This document shows, piece by piece, positions 53,760-63,200 of a stretch of DNA of 64,000 bases (the stretch's first letter is position 1; each line of letters starts with the position of its first letter). The position numbers and the translations under genes are program-made. Source of the DNA: Lewinellaceae bacterium (lineage in GTDB: Bacteria > Bacteroidota > Bacteroidia > Chitinophagales > Saprospiraceae); assembly GCA_016713985.1 (NCBI GenBank), contig JADJOD010000030.1:65523-129522 (forward strand), written 5' to 3'. Under the pieces are notes generated by a model, which was given only the letters and a program-made list of their open reading frames with translations, did no database searches and was not told where the DNA came from.

Positions 53760-55061
53760 ATGAAAAACCTCGTTTACATCTGTCTGCCCGTTTTACTGCC
53801 CGTTTTAGCCGGCTTCGGCTTGTTGGCAACTCCATCCGGGGCGCCCCATTCGCCGCCTGCCGGAAACACGGAAAGTATCCACACCTGCACCGGCGCCCAA
53901 TCTCCCGTCTGGGGATTTTTCGCCCACAAACGTATCAACCGGCTGGCCGTGCTCACCCTGCCTCCGGAAATGATGGTTTTTTTTAAAACCCATATCGACT
54001 GGATCAGCGACCACGCCGTAGACCCTGATATGCGGCGTTATTCCACTAAAAACGAAGCTCCCCGGCATTATATCGACCTCGATCAGTATGGAAGCCTTCC
54101 ATTTGACAGTCTTCCACGTTTGAGGACAGACGCCGCCATAAAATACTCGGAATTATTCGGAATTACCGCAACGGGGGATACCGTCGGCTTTTTTGGCCCC
54201 GGCTATCAATGGGAGGACGGCCCGGCGGGTGATTCCGTAAAACTGGCATACCGCCGTTTTTTTACACAACAAATCCTGCCTTTGTACAGCAATCCGGAAG
54301 CAAGCCTGAATATCGATTCGCTGCTTTCGTTTTTCAGGGATAACCACTTGATACATGCAGGAAAATCTTCCTTCGTTTCCGGTTTTTACCGCGATTATCT
54401 CTCCGAACACGGCATCCTGCCCTGGCACCTCCAGAAAATGCAGCGCGACCTGACGGAGGCATTTCGCCGGCGCGACGCCAAACGAATTCTCCGGCTTTGC
54501 GCCGACATGGGTCACTATATCGGCGACGCTCACGTACCCTTGCACACCACCAGTAATTACAACGGCCAAAAAACGGCACAACACGGCATACACGGTTTTT
54601 GGGAAAGCCGTATCCCCGAACTTTTTGCGGACGAAAGTTATGACTACTTCGTGGGCAAACCCGAATACATCGCCAACACCACCGATTTTTTCTGGAAAGC
54701 CGTTTTTGACAGTAACAGCATGGTAGACAGCGTGTTGGAGATGGAGCGCGCCCTGCACCGGAGTTTCCCTTCCGACCGCCAGATGTGCCCGGATATGCGC
54801 GGCGGCAAACCCGTGCTCGCGCCCTGCCGCGACTACTCAGCCGCCTACCAGGACGCATTGCAAGGTATGATCGAACGCCGGATGCGGGCAGCGATTCTGG
54901 CAGTGAGTTGCGCCTGGTACACCGCCTGGGTGGATGCGGGACAGCCCGATTTGTCGGCCCTGAATCTCGCTCCCGCCACCGAAGAGGAGGCCAAAGAAGA
55001 AGCGGAATGGAAAAAAATGTACGGACAGGGCAAAATTCTGGGCAGGCCGGAGGAGCATTAA
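53760..55061 (+). CDS. secreted zinc-dependent phospholipase C/S1-P1 nuclease-like protein
   Basis: 433 residues from ATG 53760, three bases after the ABM stop. A signal-peptide-like N-terminus (MKNLVYICLPVLLPVLAGFG) is followed by an all-helical domain with metal-ligand segments: WGFFAHKRINRLAV (N-terminal Trp/His group), DWISDHAVDPD, ADMGHYIGDAHVPLHTTSNY and HGIHGFWESRIPE. This Trp-His-Asp-His set matches the trinuclear-zinc phospholipase C/S1-P1 superfamily. Whether it cleaves nucleic acids or phospholipids cannot be told. The acidic C-terminus (EEEAKEEAEWKK) is unusual. Co-transcription with gldG may be coincidental. Confidence 0.75.
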   Translation: MKNLVYICLPVLLPVLAGFGLLATPSGAPHSPPAGNTESIHTCTGAQSPVWGFFAHKRINRLAVLTLPPEMMVFFKTHIDWISDHAVDPDMRRYSTKNEAPRHYIDLDQYGSLPFDSLPRLRTDAAIKYSELFGITATGDTVGFFGPGYQWEDGPAGDSVKLAYRRFFTQQILPLYSNPEASLNIDSLLSFFRDNHLIHAGKSSFVSGFYRDYLSEHGILPWHLQKMQRDLTEAFRRRDAKRILRLCADMGHYIGDAHVPLHTTSNYNGQKTAQHGIHGFWESRIPELFADESYDYFVGKPEYIANTTDFFWKAVFDSNSMVDSVLEMERALHRSFPSDRQMCPDMRGGKPVLAPCRDYSAAYQDALQGMIERRMRAAILAVSCAWYTAWVDAGQPDLSALNLAPATEEEAKEEAEWKKMYGQGKILGRPEEH

Positions 55062-55203
55062 CCCCAACCGGGTTTTTAAGGTTACCGGCACCATTCCGGC
55101 TTCACATTAAAATTGCGTTAAACGATCGTGTTTTTTTAAAACCATAGGGGAATATCCGGTAACTTTCGAGTAAGTTTTTCACAAATTCCCGTTGTCGTTA
55201 GTC

Positions 55204-55779
55204 ATGAAAAATGTCGTTTTTTCTATTTTGTTGTGTCTGCCGCTTTGTGGTGCCGCCCAAAATATCGCCGAGGAATCCGAATTGCAAAAAAGCACGTTTA
55301 ATGCTTCCGAGCCAATTCCGGTGAAAGGCCTGGCGGCCAATTACTCCTGGGCCGACAGCGTTTCGTACTGCGTAGTGCCGACCGGCGCGAATAATAACAT
55401 GCGTTTTGTGCTGCGCAACCTGACAACCGGTGTGGAATACTGGTTTGAGGACTTCGATCTTGTAAGAAACCGGGCTCAGGTTCTTGGGGTTTGGAAAACT
55501 ATTCCCGGAACCTGGAATACGTTTCAGGGAAAAATTGCCGGACCGGGAGCAATCGAAGTCTTTTCGTTCGACATCCGGCAACTGGACAACTGGCCAATCT
55601 GGAACCGCAACACAAAAGACGGTATGCCCCGAAAGATCAGGATTCATCTGACGCCCGGTAAATATGAGTTCGGATGGACCTCTGCATTGTCTAATTATTT
55701 CATTCGAGATGGGTCGCCGGCCGGGTTTGAGAAACAGGAGCCGGGCGTGTTGCCGGTTCAGTTTGAGATATTGGAATAA
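55204..55779 (+). CDS. secreted protein of unknown function
   Basis: 191 residues from the ATG giving MKNVVFSILLCLPLCGAAQ, a clear signal peptide; an earlier ATG four codons upstream is less likely. The body is beta-rich with many aromatic residues (YSWADSVSYCVVPTGANNNM, GVEYWFEDFDLVRNRAQVLGVWK, AIEVFSFDIRQLDNWPIW). No family is recognised. A 130-bp gap separates it from the S1-P1-like gene. It converges with iorB with 17 bases between. Confidence 0.55.
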   Translation: MKNVVFSILLCLPLCGAAQNIAEESELQKSTFNASEPIPVKGLAANYSWADSVSYCVVPTGANNNMRFVLRNLTTGVEYWFEDFDLVRNRAQVLGVWKTIPGTWNTFQGKIAGPGAIEVFSFDIRQLDNWPIWNRNTKDGMPRKIRIHLTPGKYEFGWTSALSNYFIRDGSPAGFEKQEPGVLPVQFEILE

Positions 55780-55796
55780 ACTTCCATTTCATCCGG

Positions 55797-57998
55797 TTAC
55801 ACCCACGTAAATCCTTCATTTTTAATGGGTAACGACCGAGGCCGTTGGCCTGCAGCCGCCAGGGCATTACAGAGTGCCGGAGAAACGGTGGCAACGCCAA
55901 CTTCTCCCACGCCGCCCGGTTTTGCCTCACTTTTTACAGTGTGTATCTCTATTTCCGGCACGTCGCTGTAACGCGCCAGCTCGAAATTGTTAAACCCGTC
56001 CTGCACAACGCGGCTGTTTTCAACGGTGATTTCATTTTTCAGTACCTGCCCCAGTCCGAAAACGGTGCCGCCTTCCATCTGGTTTTTCAACCCGTCGGGA
56101 TTGATGACCAAGCCGCAGTCGATCCTTGCCACGATTTTTACCAGCCTGAATTTTTTCGGCGCCAGCAGTTCGATCTCGATGGCGTGTGCGGCGTACGAAT
56201 CGCAAAAAAACATATGCCCGGCGATGCCCAGAAAGTGATTTTTTTTGCGTTTCTGATTCCACCCGATTTTTTCCGCCGCCAGTTTCAGCACCCCGGCCAG
56301 GCGTTCCGGTTCCACTGTTTTTTCCCAATAAGCGGTAAAGGGTGCCCGCCCCTCAAGCAGGCTCAACCGGTATTGCAGGGGATCTTTTTTTAATTTTCGC
56401 GCCACTTCGTCGATAAAACATTCCACGGCAAATACGTTTTGAACGGGCTCCACGCCGCGCAGCCAACCCCGGTGCAGGTTAAAATCAACCGGCGAATAAG
56501 TCGTTTTGACATTCGGAACGGCGTACCAGAAATCTTTGTGCGCGCCGCCCAGGTTTTCCGAAACGTCTTTGATGTCCGTCCCGTCGGTCATCCAGGAGAT
56601 CGGAGTGCTGAGTACGTGGTGCTCCCAGCTTTGCAGGGCGCCCTGGTCGTCCCACTTTGCCTGCATGCGGTGGTAGTTGGCGGGTCGGTAGTTGTCATTC
56701 CGGATGTCGTCCGTGCGATCCCAGATCACTTTTACGGGTTTGTCGGTTTGTTGCGCAATTTTAACTGCTTCCAGGGCAAAGTCGCACATGAGCCTCCGCC
56801 CGAAAGCGCCGCCCATGAGTGCCAGGTTGACTTTTATGTTGTTTCGCTCCAGGCTGCACTCTTTTGCAATGGTATCCACCGTCCAGTCCGGCAATTGCAA
56901 ACCGCCCCATAATTCGCATTGGCCGTCTTTGACCTGAGCAATAAAATTGAGCGGCTCCATCATGGCGTGCGCGAGAAAAGGCGCTGCGTATTCGGCGGTG
57001 AGTGTACGGGATTTTGTCGCGGTAACGACGCCCGTATCTCCGATGGTGTGTACTGTATTTTGCGGGAGTTCGGCGGCCCTGGCAGCAAAGATTTTGAATA
57101 ATTGTTCAGTATTTTCTTTGTTTCGGTCGCCTTCGTTCCATTTGATTTTCAGCAACTTGCGCGCTTTTAGAGCCGCCCAGGTATTGGTCGCCAGCACGGC
57201 CACGCCCGCTCGCATGTGCATGGGTTTTCCGGTACCCGCGTACGTCACCACTTTTACCACTCCCGGCACGGTAAGGGCTTCTTTGTCGTCAACGCTGATC
57301 ACCGAGCCGCCCAGCACGGGGCAGCGTTCCACAACGGCATAAAACATACCGGGTATCACCAGGTCCATACCGTATTTCGCCCGCCCGGTGAGCATATCTT
57401 TCAGGTTCTTTTTCCGCTGTTCTTTGCCGACAATCCTGAAATCCCTGATATTTTTCAGTTTTACTTCGGTCGGCACGGGAATACCGGCGGCATCGCAGGC
57501 CAGTTCGCCGTAAGAAAGCGTTTGGCCCGTGACAGCGTTTATGACCATGCCATTTTCGGCTTTACAAATCCCCGGGTCCACACCCCATTTTTTAGCGGCC
57601 GCGGCCACCAGCATCGCTTTCGCCACCGCTCCGGCCTTGCGCAATTCCTCCCAGGAGCCGGTCACACTTTGACTCCCGCCGGTATCGTGCGCGTCTTTGG
57701 ATAAAGACCCGAAAGGAGCGATTTCTTCTTTTACTTTCTGAAAATCGACTTCCAGTTCTTCTGCCACGATCATCGGCAGAGAAGTGTTCACTCCCTGCCC
57801 CATTTCCTGTTTGCCGACAAAAATCGTGACCTGACCCGCTTTGTCGATGCGGATAAACGCATTGGGTTGGAAGTGGTCGCATGGCACCGGTCCGGCGGCC
57901 CTGGAAAAGCCGGGCAGGGTAAAGCCCAGCACCAATCCGCCGCTACCCAGCGTGGTTATTTTGATAAAACGGCGGCGATCTATGGCGATTTTTTTCAT
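55797..57998 (-). CDS. iorB: molybdenum hydroxylase large subunit (IorB-type)
   Basis: 733 residues from the ATG giving MKKIAIDRRRF. A Tat signal (RRRFIKITTLGSGGLVLGFT) indicates folded export to the periplasm. The molybdopterin-binding aldehyde oxidase/xanthine dehydrogenase fold shows FVGKQEMGQGVNTSLPMIVAEEL, GGAFGRRLMCDFALEAV, RGVEPVQNVFAVECFIDE and the catalytic Glu in GGVGEVGVATVSPAL. It resembles isoquinoline 1-oxidoreductase beta subunits that hydroxylate N-heteroaromatics or oxidise aldehydes. It pairs with the [2Fe-2S] subunit gene 102 bases upstream; a cytochrome partner is not in view. Substrate unknown. Confidence 0.88.
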   Translation of the reverse strand: MKKIAIDRRRFIKITTLGSGGLVLGFTLPGFSRAAGPVPCDHFQPNAFIRIDKAGQVTIFVGKQEMGQGVNTSLPMIVAEELEVDFQKVKEEIAPFGSLSKDAHDTGGSQSVTGSWEELRKAGAVAKAMLVAAAAKKWGVDPGICKAENGMVINAVTGQTLSYGELACDAAGIPVPTEVKLKNIRDFRIVGKEQRKKNLKDMLTGRAKYGMDLVIPGMFYAVVERCPVLGGSVISVDDKEALTVPGVVKVVTYAGTGKPMHMRAGVAVLATNTWAALKARKLLKIKWNEGDRNKENTEQLFKIFAARAAELPQNTVHTIGDTGVVTATKSRTLTAEYAAPFLAHAMMEPLNFIAQVKDGQCELWGGLQLPDWTVDTIAKECSLERNNIKVNLALMGGAFGRRLMCDFALEAVKIAQQTDKPVKVIWDRTDDIRNDNYRPANYHRMQAKWDDQGALQSWEHHVLSTPISWMTDGTDIKDVSENLGGAHKDFWYAVPNVKTTYSPVDFNLHRGWLRGVEPVQNVFAVECFIDEVARKLKKDPLQYRLSLLEGRAPFTAYWEKTVEPERLAGVLKLAAEKIGWNQKRKKNHFLGIAGHMFFCDSYAAHAIEIELLAPKKFRLVKIVARIDCGLVINPDGLKNQMEGGTVFGLGQVLKNEITVENSRVVQDGFNNFELARYSDVPEIEIHTVKSEAKPGGVGEVGVATVSPALCNALAAAGQRPRSLPIKNEGFTWV

Positions 57999-58100
57999 TT
58001 TCAAGCGGGTGCCCGGCGGCTTTGGCCGGTGCTTTATAATGTGTTAATTATCAAGCAAATATTACCTGATTTTAAGCAGGAAGGGTCGTCTTCAAATGCA

Positions 58101-58568
58101 TTATTTATTGGCAGACTCCTCTACGGCCATCTGTACCGCCTTCCGAATGCGGTGATAGGTGCCGCAGCGGCACAATACGGCGCTCATGGCATTCGTGATT
58201 TGTTCTTCCGTGGGCTGTTTATATTTGTTCAACAGTCCGGCGAGCGTCATCATTTGCCCTGCCTGGCAATAACCGCATTGCGGCACACCCACACTTTCCC
58301 AGGCTTTCTGAACCGGGTGTGTCCCATCTTCCGAAAGGCCTTCTACGGTGGTAATTTTTACATTCTGTGCATTTTGTACCTGCCAGACGCAGGAACGCAC
58401 AGCTTGTCCGTCGGCCAGCACCGTACATGCTCCGCAGGAAGCGACGCCGCAGCCGAATTTGGTGCCGGTCATTTGCAGCAGATCCCGCAAAACCCAAAGC
58501 AGGGGCATGTCGGGTTCTGCATCTACCGTGTGTTGAATTCCGTTGATCGTGAGGGTGTAAGCAGGCAT
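58101..58568 (-). CDS. iorA: [2Fe-2S] subunit of molybdenum hydroxylase (IorA-type)
   Basis: 155 residues from the ATG giving MPAYTLTINGIQ. Plant-type ferredoxin domain (KFGCGVASCGACTVLADGQ, with another Cys in RSCVWQV) and the C-terminal CO-dehydrogenase-like [2Fe-2S] helical domain (VPQCGYCQAGQMM, VLCRCGTYHRIRKAVQ). It passes electrons from the molybdenum subunit. It is first in the iorAB pair and divergent from the metallo-hydrolase gene. It has no signal peptide; such subunits travel with the Tat-signal large subunit. Confidence 0.92.
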   Translation of the reverse strand: MPAYTLTINGIQHTVDAEPDMPLLWVLRDLLQMTGTKFGCGVASCGACTVLADGQAVRSCVWQVQNAQNVKITTVEGLSEDGTHPVQKAWESVGVPQCGYCQAGQMMTLAGLLNKYKQPTEEQITNAMSAVLCRCGTYHRIRKAVQMAVEESANK

Positions 58569-58793
58569 GAGAAAATGTTTTGTAGGCAAATTTACAAGAA
58601 TTATTTTGTGGCAGGAATTCATCTCCCCGAAAGCGGTTGTTTTAACTGTTGCATACAAATTCAACTTCAACACAGCGGCGCAAAGAGGCCAGGCGACACA
58701 AAACATCCGTACAATCGCCGGCAATTTCCTACTTTTCCCCCCGAATCCCGGTAAGTGACCGAACAAACTGTCCTGCCAAAACTACCACACACC

Positions 58794-60212
58794 ATGAAGA
58801 TAAAATTCTGCGGCGCTGCCCGCGAAGTCACCGGCTCAGCCCACCTGATCACCCTCGACGACGGATTCAGCATATTGCTCGACTGCGGCCTTTACCAGGG
58901 TGGCGACGACGACGGCCAGGCGGGCGACGGCAAGTCAATGACCGGTTTTAACGAAAAATGGCTGTTTCAGCCCGCGGAGGTTGATTGTTTAGTGCTCAGC
59001 CATGCACATATCGACCATTCGGGGCGAATTCCCAAATTGGTGTCCAATGGCTTCCAGGGAAAAATTTACAGCACGCATGCCACACGCGACCTGTGCGCCA
59101 TCATGTTGCTCGATAGCGCCAAAATACAGGAAGGCGACGCCGCTTACCACAACAAGAAGAAGGGATTTAACGAACCCGAACGCGCGCCCTTGTACACCAT
59201 TGAAGACGTGGGCCATGCCATGCGGCTGTTTGCCAGTTATAATTATGAACAATGGTTTCACATCCATCCGGACGTACGCGTCATGTACCGCGATGCCGGC
59301 CATATCCTCGGCAGTGCCAGCGTAACCCTGGAAATCATTGAAAACGGCAAAACAACCCGCTTTGGCTTCACGGGCGACATCGGCCGCCCGCACCGGCCCA
59401 TTCTCGGCGACCCGCTCCCGATGCCGGAACTCGATTACCTGATCTGCGAAAGCACCTACGGCGACCGCGACCACGAATCTGCGCCGAACGAACTCGACCG
59501 GTTCGTCGAGATCGTACACCACACCTGTGTGGAGAAAAAAGGCAAACTGATCATACCTGCCTTTTCCGTCGGGCGGACGCAGGAGATCGTGTATATGCTT
59601 GACCAGTTAAAAAACGCCGGGCGGCTGCCCAAAGTGTCCGTGTTTGTGGATAGCCCGCTTGCAGTAAACGCGACACAGGTATTTGTAAACCACCCGGAGT
59701 GTTTTGACGAAGACGTGCACCGCTACATGTTAGAAGATGAAAACCCATTCGGGTTCAACGATTTATACTACATCCGCGACAGCGAGGGTTCCATCAAACT
59801 CAATACGGTTGAAAAACCGTGCATCATCATTTCTGCTTCCGGGATGATGAATGCGGGGCGCATCCGGCATCACCTGCTGCACAATATTGAAAACAAACGC
59901 AATACTTTTCTCATCGTCGGATATTGCGCGCCCAATACACCCGGCGGCCAATTGCGGGAGGGCGCCAAAAGCCTCTACATCATGGGGCACAACAAACAGG
60001 TGCTGGCCGATATCGAGATCATGGATTCGTTCTCCGCGCACGGCGACCGCGGGGAGATGCTGGATTTTTTGAAAAATCAGAAGGAATCATGCCGCAAGAT
60101 CTGGCTCGTACACGGCACCCTCGACCGCCAGGAAAAATGGCGCGATTACCTGCTGGCGAATGGATTTAAGGATGTGGGTATTCCGGAACTGGGGGAGGAA
60201 GAACAACTTTGA
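58794..60212 (+). CDS. beta-CASP metallo-beta-lactamase-fold RNA-processing-type hydrolase
   Basis: 472 residues. The metallo-hydrolase motif is SHAHIDHSG (H70, H72, D74, H75), with later ligands in AGHILGSASVTLE and FTGDIGRPHRPILG. The beta-CASP part is seen in IPAFSVGRTQEIVYMLDQL and SASGMMNAGRIRHHLLHN, closing with DSFSAHGDRGEMLDFL. This is the 'MBL fold metallo-hydrolase RNA specificity domain' type (CPSF/YsH1-like), predicted to be an RNA nuclease. It is cytoplasmic. It converges with the cyclase-AAA-TPR gene with one base between the two stop codons. Confidence 0.9.
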   Translation: MKIKFCGAAREVTGSAHLITLDDGFSILLDCGLYQGGDDDGQAGDGKSMTGFNEKWLFQPAEVDCLVLSHAHIDHSGRIPKLVSNGFQGKIYSTHATRDLCAIMLLDSAKIQEGDAAYHNKKKGFNEPERAPLYTIEDVGHAMRLFASYNYEQWFHIHPDVRVMYRDAGHILGSASVTLEIIENGKTTRFGFTGDIGRPHRPILGDPLPMPELDYLICESTYGDRDHESAPNELDRFVEIVHHTCVEKKGKLIIPAFSVGRTQEIVYMLDQLKNAGRLPKVSVFVDSPLAVNATQVFVNHPECFDEDVHRYMLEDENPFGFNDLYYIRDSEGSIKLNTVEKPCIIISASGMMNAGRIRHHLLHNIENKRNTFLIVGYCAPNTPGGQLREGAKSLYIMGHNKQVLADIEIMDSFSAHGDRGEMLDFLKNQKESCRKIWLVHGTLDRQEKWRDYLLANGFKDVGIPELGEEEQL

Positions 60213-60213
60213 T

Positions 60214-63200
60214 TTACCCCGCCTCTTTTTCCAATTCATCCAGCCGCACTTTGTAAATGTATTGGGGTGTACGAGCGTACATATTCCGGTACAGTGTAAA
60301 CGCGCGTAAATGGTGGGTGGTGGGGTGATCGGCTACTTTGCGCAGTTCAAAATGTACGGCGGCTTCTTCCCGTTCGGTGCGGGCCAACGCGAGCAACTGT
60401 TGCAGCTGGCGCAGGGCTTCCGGGCGGTTGCCTTCGGCCATAATAACCTGGGCGCGCAGGATATTGGCGCCGAAGGTCAGGTCGGCATTGCCAAGTGCCA
60501 GGGCTATGTCACGCCCTTCTTCGAGCACCTGCCGGGCATTGGCTAATTCGTTGGCGAATACGTGCACCAGCCCTTTTTCCACCAATGAATATCCGAGTAC
60601 TAATTTGTTGCCCATCTCGCGGGCATATTCGATGGCTTCGTTGTAATATGCCACCGAGCGGTGGTTGTCGCCTTTGTAGAACCAGGTATCCCCCAGGGTG
60701 TTGAGCGCCTTGGCGATGCCTTTTTTGTAGTTCAACTCGCGGGAAAGGTTGAGGTTTTTTTCCAAATACTCGATGGCGCGGTCAAATTCGCCGATCACCG
60801 ACAACAGGTCGCCAATCAGGCCGCAGGCAATGGCGGTGCCTTGTTTGTCGCCCAATTCCTGGCAAAGGACCAAGTCACGCTCGAAATTCTGCATAGCCTT
60901 GGTGTAATCGCCTTTTTTCTCCCAAACGGAGCCGATGGAGCCGATGCAAATGGTCATGAAAAGTTTGTTGCCCAGTTCTTCCGAAAGTGCAAGGCCTTTT
61001 TCAAGACAAAGCAGCGCCGAATCAAGCGCCCCTTTTTCCAAATAAATGATACCCAGGTTGGTATACAGCGTGGTCAAACCTTGTTTGTCGGCAGCGCGTT
61101 CGGCAATATCGAGTTGTTCTTCCAGCCAGCGAATACCTTCGTCATAGTGGCCCTGGTTCATAAAAATGAGCCCGAGGTTGGCGACGATAGCGGCGTTTTC
61201 GGGGTCGCGTTGTACGGAGCGATTGATCTCTATGGCCTTGGCAAACCAGCTTTTTGCCGCATCGTAACTACCCTGCCGGAAGAAAATGTGCCGAGATTGC
61301 CATAGGTTTTGGCAATTCCGACCTGGTCGTTGGCCAGTTCGAAGCAGGTGACGGCCACGTCGAGGTGTTTTTTGGCTTCGGCGTAATTGCCGCGCAACAT
61401 CAGTAACTGGCCGAGCCGGCGGTTGCTGCGCCCGATGAGGTACCAGTCGTTCAGAATTTTGGCGTGATCAAGCGCAGAGCGGTAGTCCTGCTCGGCTTCT
61501 TCCCACTGACCGACCAATTCGTGCACGGCCCCCTTTCTCAGCAGCAATTTGATGATCTTTTTGCTCTTCTTCGAACCTTCTTTAATACTTTCGATGAGTT
61601 TTTCGTAGTATTTCAGCGCCTGGCGGTTCAGGTAGTTGCGTTGTGAAAAGCGGGCCGCTTTTTCCAGGAATTTATTGGTCTTTTGAGCATCTTCCGATTG
61701 TTCGTAATGAAATGCCAGGTCTACAAAACGTTCTTCGGAGCCGGGATATAATTGTTCTATGGCTTCTGCGATGAGGTGGTGCAACTCGCGCAGGCGGGTG
61801 CGCAATTGCATATCATAGGCCGCCTCGCGCAGCAGCGAATGGCGGAAAATGTAGCGCAACTCGTTCATTGCGTGCCAGATTTGCCACTTTTCGGCCGTTT
61901 GTATCTGTTCTTTCAACACCAGTTCGAGGTCGCCGTTTTTACGGGCAAACTCTTCCTGCCGGGCCATCACGGCCGATAAAACCGGGAGTTCAAACTCCCG
62001 CCCGATCACGGCCGCGGCTTTCACCGTTTCCTTCACTAATCCGCTCAGCCGGTCGATACGCGCCATCATGATCTGTTTCACCGAATCGGACATCTGAATA
62101 TCCTCATTCTGCTGAAGTTGCAACACGCCGTTGGTTTGTTTCAGCAGGTTCGCTTCGCGAAAATAATCGGCCATTTGTTCTACATAAAATGGGTTGCCCT
62201 GGGTCATCCGCTGGATCAGTTCCAGCAAATCGGAGTGCAACACCCCGCCCATACGGGCCTCTGCAAACGACTTCAGATCGTCCGGCGAAAGAAAATTCAA
62301 ATCCACTTCGACCGAGGGTATTTGCATTTCATCCAGCAGATTGTGCCGGAATACATAGGATTTGGAGCCGTCGTCTTCATACCGGCTCGTCACTAAGAAC
62401 AGCAAGGGGAACCCTGCGCCCGGCGGATGAACTGCATGAGAAATTCGCGGCTCATGTCGTCGTACCAGTGTGCGTCTTCCAGTTCGATCACAGCCGGTTG
62501 CAGCAGCGATTCGGCCACAAAAAGGTTGGCCATAGCCGACAACGCGTTCTGGTAGCGGCCGCGTGCATCGAGTTGGTCCCACAAGGAACCGGTGGTGGAT
62601 ACCAACCATCGCGGCCAGAACGCTTTGCGTCCGGCGATTTCACGGCGCACGGCGTCGCTTCCCGGGTGCCGGTTTCCGTCAAAGTTCGTCGCTGAATTCG
62701 AGGAAATTATTTTCAAACGGCTCCGGGTTGCGGTCGGCGCTGTTTTCCGGACTTTGTTCGAAATAATATTTGAGAAAATAAATAAACGGGTTGAAGCGGT
62801 TTGCGCAAAATCTGGTCGCTCTGGCAGGTAAACCAGCTTACCGCCATCGTTTCGCGCAGGCTGCGCCGGAATTCATAACTCAGGCGGCTTTTCCCGATAC
62901 CTGCTTCACCAAACACAAAAGTGACACCAAAAACTGGTTTTCACGCAGCGGCATCGAAAAATCCGAAAGCGATTTCAATTCCGTCTTCCGGCCAAAATAA
63001 TCGCCCGAATAACTGGTGCGGCCGCCCAGATTGCGCCCGCTCAGCACATATGTCGGGATACTTTGTTCAAACCCCTTAAAATGGCCTTCTCCTTTAAAAA
63101 TAAACTTGAAATTGCGGTTGCGCTGCACATTTTCATCCGCAATCACTTCGCCCCATTGTGCCTTGATCATGAGGCGGGCGCCCGGGTTGACACGCGCGCC